The position numbers and the translations under genes are program-made. This document shows, one piece after another, positions 7,481-10,299 of a stretch of DNA of 10,299 bases. The stretch covers positions 1 through 10,299 of the forward strand of contig CAJARA010000045.1 in NCBI GenBank assembly GCA_903944295.1, given 5' to 3'. Under the pieces are notes generated by a model. It was not told where the DNA came from. It saw nothing but the letters and a program-made list of their open reading frames with translations, and made no database searches. Positions within the stretch are counted from its first letter, which is position 1, and each line of letters begins with the position of its first letter. Origin of the DNA: an uncultured Chloroflexota bacterium (lineage in GTDB: Bacteria; Chloroflexota; Limnocylindria; Limnocylindrales; Limnocylindraceae).

Positions 7481-7547
7481 CGCAGCTTGGTAGCGCGCTT
7501 GCCTGGGGGGCAAGAGGTCGCAGGTTCAAATCCTGTCGCTCCGACCA
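7471..7547 (+). tRNA. tRNA-Pro (anticodon GGG)
   Basis: A full 77-base cloverleaf can be drawn. The acceptor stem CGGAGCG/CGCTCCG has seven perfect pairs. The D stem is GCGC/GCGC around AGCTTGGTA. The anticodon stem CTTGC/GCAAG holds loop CTGGGGG, placing anticodon GGG at 7505-7507. The T arm is GCAGG-TTCAAAT-CCTGT. The 3' CCA is encoded at 7545-7547. GGG reads CCC and CCU proline codons. A strong terminator follows after 13 bases. Confidence 0.97.
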
Positions 7548-7560
7548 GATCACAAGATAT

Positions 7561-7592
7561 GAAAAGGCCCGGGGTTTCCCCCGGGCCTTTTC
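7561..7592. terminator. Strong intrinsic terminator, probably bidirectional
   Basis: A perfect 14-bp stem pairs 7561-7574 with 7579-7592 around a TTTC loop. It is GC-rich at the top with four A-T pairs at its base, so each strand ends in a short T-run (TTTTC on both strands). It lies 13 bases after tRNA-Pro and 30 bases beyond the rhodopsin stop on the other strand, so it can end both converging transcripts. Confidence 0.9.
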
Positions 7593-7593
7593 T

Positions 7594-7611
7594 ACGCGAC
7601 ACGAGTCGCGT
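7594..7611. other. Small hairpin between terminator and rhodopsin stop
   Basis: ACGCGAC (7594-7600) pairs with GTCGCGT (7605-7611), seven perfect pairs around an ACGA loop. It falls in the 3' untranslated end of the rhodopsin message, 11 bases after its stop codon and just before the main terminator. It may stabilise the message 3' end or support termination. It has no T-run of its own. Confidence 0.55.
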
Positions 7612-7622
7612 GTTCGATCGAT

Positions 7623-8366
7623 TTAGCGGCCTGAGTTCTTCAGGGTTGCGATCTTCCAGATGAGGAGACCGTAGCCTGGCTTCGCCAGGATGTCCGCAAT
7701 CGTGTAACCAATCTGCTTCAGCACGAGCCCGTCCCCAGCCGTCAGGCCGAGGCTGGTCGAAATCGTTGGAAGGAGATAGGCGATTGGATAGACACCCCAC
7801 GTGGCGATAAGCACAACGCGGAGTACCTTGAAGATCCCCTGGATCTCCTTGCTCTGCTTCTTGAAGGAGGCCTCGATGCCACCGAAGAGGTCGCGCAAGA
7901 TCAGGACGAAGAAGATCGTGCTGATTGCGCCCCAGATCGTGCGCGAGGAGTCAAGAACCACTGAGGTCTGGACATCCAGCTCGCCGATGTATCCGGTTGC
8001 GATCATGAGGAAGGCGTAGAGCACGTTTCGCTGGATCAGCTTGCTCTCAACCTTCTTGTCCAAGCGAAGGACGAGGATTAGCTCTGCGACGAGGAGTGGC
8101 ACCGTGAGGAGCCAGTCAACGTAGCGGTAGCCCTCGTTGAACGCGCCTGGGTTTCCTGCACCCGCCGTGGCGACCCACGAGTCGAAGATGCGGACGTAGT
8201 GGTAGAACGCGATCAGCACAACAGTGGCTGACAGCGTGACTGCCATCCGGTTCCCTTCCTTCAGCGATCCCCTTGCGGAGACGAAGAAGAAGAAGCTCGC
8301 ACCCATCGCCGCGATGGCGAGGGACATAAAGTTATAGACCAACTGATATCCCAATTCTGGACTCAT
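7623..8366 (-). CDS. Xanthorhodopsin-type light-driven proton pump
   Basis: This is a 247-residue, seven-helix microbial rhodopsin. Helix C reads RYVDWLLTVPLLVAELILVL (81-100), giving proton acceptor Asp84, Thr88 and donor Glu95, the D-T-E pattern of outward proton pumps. Leu92, at the proteorhodopsin 105 tuning site, predicts green absorption. His56 in AFYHYVRI matches the His paired with the acceptor in xanthorhodopsin. Asp225 and Lys229 in ADILAKPGYG are the counter-ion and the retinal Schiff-base lysine. Gly146 in IWGAISTI aligns with xanthorhodopsin Gly156, which leaves room for a carotenoid antenna. The ATG has AGGGAGG at 8371-8377, four bases upstream. The gene is transcribed towards tRNA-Pro and away from the carotenoid genes. 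An actinorhodopsin-type name is equally possible. Confidence 0.96.
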   Translation of the reverse strand: MSPELGYQLVYNFMSLAIAAMGASFFFFVSARGSLKEGNRMAVTLSATVVLIAFYHYVRIFDSWVATAGAGNPGAFNEGYRYVDWLLTVPLLVAELILVLRLDKKVESKLIQRNVLYAFLMIATGYIGELDVQTSVVLDSSRTIWGAISTIFFVLILRDLFGGIEASFKKQSKEIQGIFKVLRVVLIATWGVYPIAYLLPTISTSLGLTAGDGLVLKQIGYTIADILAKPGYGLLIWKIATLKNSGR

Positions 8367-8540
8367 TGACCCTCCCTAACCTTTTGGCGGCACAACGCAC
8401 CGCTGGGGCGATTATGGCGGAAAAGGTCAAAACATTCGCCAGGCGCACCGAGCGTTGCGCAGAGTGGAAAATGTAACAATCAAGACCACTTCGGCACGTT
8501 GGAGAGGGGGGAGGCGCTACGATGCGGCGAGGAGGTACTG
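8367..8540. promoter_or_regulatory. Divergent intergenic region between rhodopsin and carotenoid genes
   Basis: These 174 bases separate two divergent genes and must hold promoters for both directions. Rightward, TGTAACAAT (8472-8480) is AT-rich and weakly like an extended -10 element, with TTGCGC at 8455-8460 about 14 bases before its hexamer, a suboptimal spacing. A short inverted pair, GCGCA/TGCGC, lies around 8443-8460. No convincing operator palindrome for a light-responsive regulator was found by eye. Confidence 0.4.
8371..8416 (-). promoter_or_regulatory. Rhodopsin ribosome binding site and candidate -10 box
   Basis: On the minus strand AGGGAGG (8377-8371) is a strong Shine-Dalgarno sequence four bases before the rhodopsin ATG. 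CATAAT (8416-8411), a 5/6 match to the -10 consensus, would start transcription near 8404 and give a leader of about 38 bases. At 17 bases upstream there is only a poor -35 (GCGAAT). A TTGACC eight bases from the -10 is too close to be a normal -35 and may be coincidence or an activator site. The ribosome binding site is well supported, the promoter only weakly. Confidence 0.4.
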
Positions 8541-8930
8541 ATGCCAGCGATCGTTCAGCTCACCCGCATTGAGCCGGTCCACCTCGCGCGCCTTGAGGCG
8601 CAGGGGATCTTCACCACGGGCCTCCTCCTTGAACGGAGCGAGACGCCAACACGCCGCCAGACCCTCGCCGACCAGACTGACGCCTCGCTTGCCGATGTTG
8701 GCGAGTGGCGTGATGAAGCGCTCCTCCTAAATCTCGCCTTCTTCGGCCCAACGGAACACCAGCTGCTTGCGGCGGCGGGGTACTCAGGGATTCAGGTTCT
8801 CGCGGAGAGCGAGTGGGAGGACTTTCAGGCTGCGGTAACACGAGCGGCCATCCTGCTCGGACGAGTTGCGCCAGATCCTCTCTCGGTGAGGTCATGGTGG
8901 GAGCAGGGTCGCGTCCTCGTCGACGCGTGA
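8541..8930 (+). CDS. DUF4332-like helix-hairpin-helix protein
   Basis: This is a 129-residue soluble protein from ATG 8541, chosen because GGAGG (8531-8535) lies five bases upstream. A TTG at 8499 would add 14 residues without a comparable site. Two related helical repeats are visible. Residues 6-46 read LTRIEPVHLARLEAQGIFTT then LLLERSETPTRRQTLADQTD. Residues 60-95 read LLNLAFFGPTEHQLLAAAGY then SGIQVLAESEWEDFQAAV. The pattern of a hairpin ('I.P....L...GI.TT..LL') followed by a second ('GP....LL.AAGY') resembles DUF4332, related to helix-hairpin-helix DNA-binding folds. No function is known to me. It is the first gene facing away from the rhodopsin, and the next gene overlaps its stop. The family assignment is by pattern only. 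Confidence 0.7.
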   Translation: MPAIVQLTRIEPVHLARLEAQGIFTTGLLLERSETPTRRQTLADQTDASLADVGEWRDEALLLNLAFFGPTEHQLLAAAGYSGIQVLAESEWEDFQAAVTRAAILLGRVAPDPLSVRSWWEQGRVLVDA

Positions 8931-9559
8931 ACGCGTTACGCCGCGCAGTGCGGCGAGCGCTGCTGGCCGCTGCGGTACTAGTTGCGCTGCTCGCCCTCAC
9001 GCTACTCCTCTTTCTTCTTCCGCCCGTCGTCCATGCGCTGCTCGGCCTTGCGAGCGCACCCACCCTTCTCAGCGTTGAGCCACCGACTGCGTATGCGCTC
9101 TCTGATGCGCTGGTACGCGATCTCCTCTTTGGCGGCGCGTTTGACGCACAGCTGGGCAACGAGGTCTTCTTGAGCGCTGCTGAACGCTCGCACCTTGTAG
9201 ATGTTGGCGTGCTCTTTCGTGCGCTCGTTCTGTTCGGCGCAGGTGCGCTTGCTCTCCTCTCTCTGCTCGCCATGCGACGAAGGCGATGGGTGCTGCAGGG
9301 GGTTCGCGACGGAGCGGTGCTGCTTGGTGCGGGAGCTGCGCTCGTTGGATGCGCCTTCCTCTTCGCCTTTGATGCAACGTTCACCGCAGCACATCAGCTG
9401 CTCTTCCCAGCAGGGACCTGGACATTTAATCCCGCAACGGATCGTCTGGTGCAGCTCTACCCCGAAACCTTCTGGGTGGCGGCGGCGATTGGATTCTGTG
9501 CTGTGCTGGTTGCTACCGCAGCGGTTGGCTTCCGCGCCGCACGACGACGGAGGCGGTAG
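8927..9559 (+). CDS. DUF1461 (TIGR01906-like) integral membrane protein
   Basis: This is a 210-residue membrane protein from GTG 8927, which overlaps the previous stop (GTGA) as ispH/der and der/gpsA do. ATG 8894 is an alternative adding 11 Arg-rich residues, but its GGTGAGG ends only two bases upstream. It begins with a basic stretch (NALRRAVRRALL) and a first membrane helix. An outside loop of about 55 residues follows (VEPPTAYALSDALVRDLLFG and an acidic part). Helices two and three follow, then a second loop with the family hallmark LLFPAGTWTFNPATDRLVQL-YPETFW, a fourth helix and an Arg-rich tail. LFP..TW.F.P.TD.L..L.PE.FW is characteristic of DUF1461. The molecular role is unknown. Its place between a DUF4332-like gene and a lycopene cyclase gene is the only functional hint. 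Confidence 0.8.
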   Translation: MNALRRAVRRALLAAAVLVALLALTLLLFLLPPVVHALLGLASAPTLLSVEPPTAYALSDALVRDLLFGGAFDAQLGNEVFLSAAERSHLVDVGVLFRALVLFGAGALALLSLLAMRRRRWVLQGVRDGAVLLGAGAALVGCAFLFAFDATFTAAHQLLFPAGTWTFNPATDRLVQLYPETFWVAAAIGFCAVLVATAAVGFRAARRRRR

Positions 9560-10299
9560 ATGAGCGCGCTCTATCTGCTTTCAATCATCGGTTCAATCGT
9601 TGGCATCCGTGGCCTTGCGCTGCGCTGGAGCCGGCAGACGCGACGCGACGTGCTACTTCCGGTTGTGATCGCAACGACGATTGGATTCCTGCTCGTAGAT
9701 ACGGTGGGACTGGCCCGAGGGTGGTTTGCGACTCCTTCTAGCGCAACGGCGCTCTCCTTCCCGGGCGCTGGCCCTCTCGGTCGCGGGTTTCCTATTGAAG
9801 AGCCGCTCCTCCTCTTCGGCATCACAGCACTACTCGTTGTTGTTGCTGATGCTGTTGGGAGGGGGAGAGTTTCCAGCGGCGTAACGCTCGGTCTCCCTCG
9901 CGGCGTGTTCGATGCCTGTATTGGCGCACTGAGTGGCGGGTTGCTGCTGGCGCTCTTGAGTGGCGCTGAGTACAGCGTTGCGGCTGGCGCGCTTGCCGGA
10001 GCGGGGGTCGCGCTTGCTGCGCAACTGCTACGGCGCGATCGCGGTACGCGTGTCGCTGCGTTCGTCTTCATCGTGTTGACACTGATCTTCGATAACGTGC
10101 TCTGCTACCTAGGAGTGTTGACGTATCCAGGGGAGCCACGTAGTGGCATCTTGCTTGGTGCAGCACCCATTGAAGACCTTCTCTATGCCGTTGGACTCGC
10201 AGGTGTGGCGTTGCGCTTGCGTGCTGAGGTGCTGCTAGGGGAGGGGAGCGCATGGAGGATCTTCCTCGCTGCGCGTCCAATCTCCTGGGTGAACACCGC
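9560..10299 (+). CDS. Fused CrtYc-CrtYd-type lycopene cyclase, running into a UbiA-like start (3' truncated by window)
   Basis: This frame is open from ATG 9560 to the window edge (246 full codons). GGAGG at 9549-9553 lies six bases upstream, and the ATG directly follows the previous stop. It contains both lycopene cyclase domains that are separate CrtYc and CrtYd subunits in many Gram-positives. Domain 1 (about 1-97) has Asp47 and GRGFPIEEPLLLFG with the PIEE motif at 78-81. Domain 2 (about 112-220) has FDNVLCYLGVLTYPGEPRSG and APIEDLLYAVG with PIED at 203-206. Such proteins are multi-helix membrane enzymes that cyclise lycopene ends. From residue 232 it reads WRIFLAARPISWVNT, like the N-terminus of UbiA-family prenyltransferases such as lycopene elongases, so the gene may be a cyclase-prenyltransferase fusion. 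The cyclase part is secure, the fusion tentative. Confidence 0.85.
   Translation, partial: MSALYLLSIIGSIVGIRGLALRWSRQTRRDVLLPVVIATTIGFLLVDTVGLARGWFATPSSATALSFPGAGPLGRGFPIEEPLLLFGITALLVVVADAVGRGRVSSGVTLGLPRGVFDACIGALSGGLLLALLSGAEYSVAAGALAGAGVALAAQLLRRDRGTRVAAFVFIVLTLIFDNVLCYLGVLTYPGEPRSGILLGAAPIEDLLYAVGLAGVALRLRAEVLLGEGSAWRIFLAARPISWVNT

Noticed and set aside
7444..7800. A 118-codon minus-strand frame containing VGATGFEPATS
   Set aside because: It reads antisense across tRNA-Pro and into the rhodopsin gene in another frame. GATGFEPATS-type proteins are a known artefact of translating tRNA genes backwards.
8432..8475. ACATT...AATGT inverted pair in the divergent region as a regulator operator
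   Set aside because: Arms are five bases and 34 bases apart, easily due to chance.
9571..10071. A 166-codon minus-strand frame opposite the cyclase
   Set aside because: Low-complexity Ser/Pro/Ala composition; the + strand frame has both PIEE and PIED cyclase motifs and a good ribosome binding site.
10252..10299. Separate gene starting at ATG 10252 after GGGGAGGGG
   Set aside because: The frame gives MEDLPRCASNLLGEHR, which resembles nothing I know, while the cyclase frame over the same bases gives a UbiA-like start. Kept only as evidence for a possible one-base error.
1..10299. Mobile element, prophage or CRISPR signal
   Set aside because: No transposase, long inverted repeats or spaced direct repeats were found. 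The only recombinase is the housekeeping XerD, and the tRNA repeat is local and has no matching distant copy in the window.

Overview
This is a gene-dense, moderately GC-rich bacterial window in two parts. On the left (1-7547) is a co-directional + strand housekeeping run: the 3' end of xerD, scpA, scpB, an rluB-type pseudouridine synthase, cmk, plsC, ispH, der, gpsA and a proline tRNA. On the right (7623-10299) is a light and carotenoid locus: a leftward xanthorhodopsin-type proton pump, and divergent from it a rightward set made of a DUF4332-like protein, a DUF1461 membrane protein and a lycopene cyclase of the small-membrane-domain (CrtYc/CrtYd) type. The cyclase reading frame runs off the window and appears to continue into the start of a UbiA-type prenyltransferase.

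The housekeeping genes are tightly packed. scpB overlaps the next frame, ispH/der and der/gpsA overlap by 4 bases, and rluB/cmk and cmk/plsC are 12 and 6 bases apart. The only sizeable internal gap is plsC-ispH, which holds two tandem hairpins and a -10-like GATAAT just before the ispH ATG, so a new transcription unit probably begins there. Functions are chromosome dimer resolution and condensation (XerD, ScpAB), rRNA modification and ribosome assembly (RluB, Der), CMP phosphorylation (Cmk), phospholipid precursor supply (GpsA, PlsC) and isoprenoid precursor supply (IspH). IspH makes IPP/DMAPP, the raw material of the carotenoids and retinal used by the right-hand locus.

The rhodopsin and tRNA-Pro converge on a strong 14-bp terminator hairpin that can serve both strands. 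The rhodopsin has the D/T/E proton-pump residues, the retinal lysine and the helix-E glycine that in xanthorhodopsin opens a carotenoid-binding window. A lycopene cyclase lies about 1.2 kb away across a shared divergent promoter region, so pump and pigment supply may be co-located.

Taxonomy is inference. A rhodopsin, a compact genome and a cmk-plsC-ispH-der-gpsA order suggest a planktonic, probably freshwater bacterium. I lean to Chloroflexota (Limnocylindria-like), with a freshwater actinobacterium as the main alternative. No mobile element, CRISPR array or prophage signal was seen, and there is no gene-free stretch longer than 300 bases.
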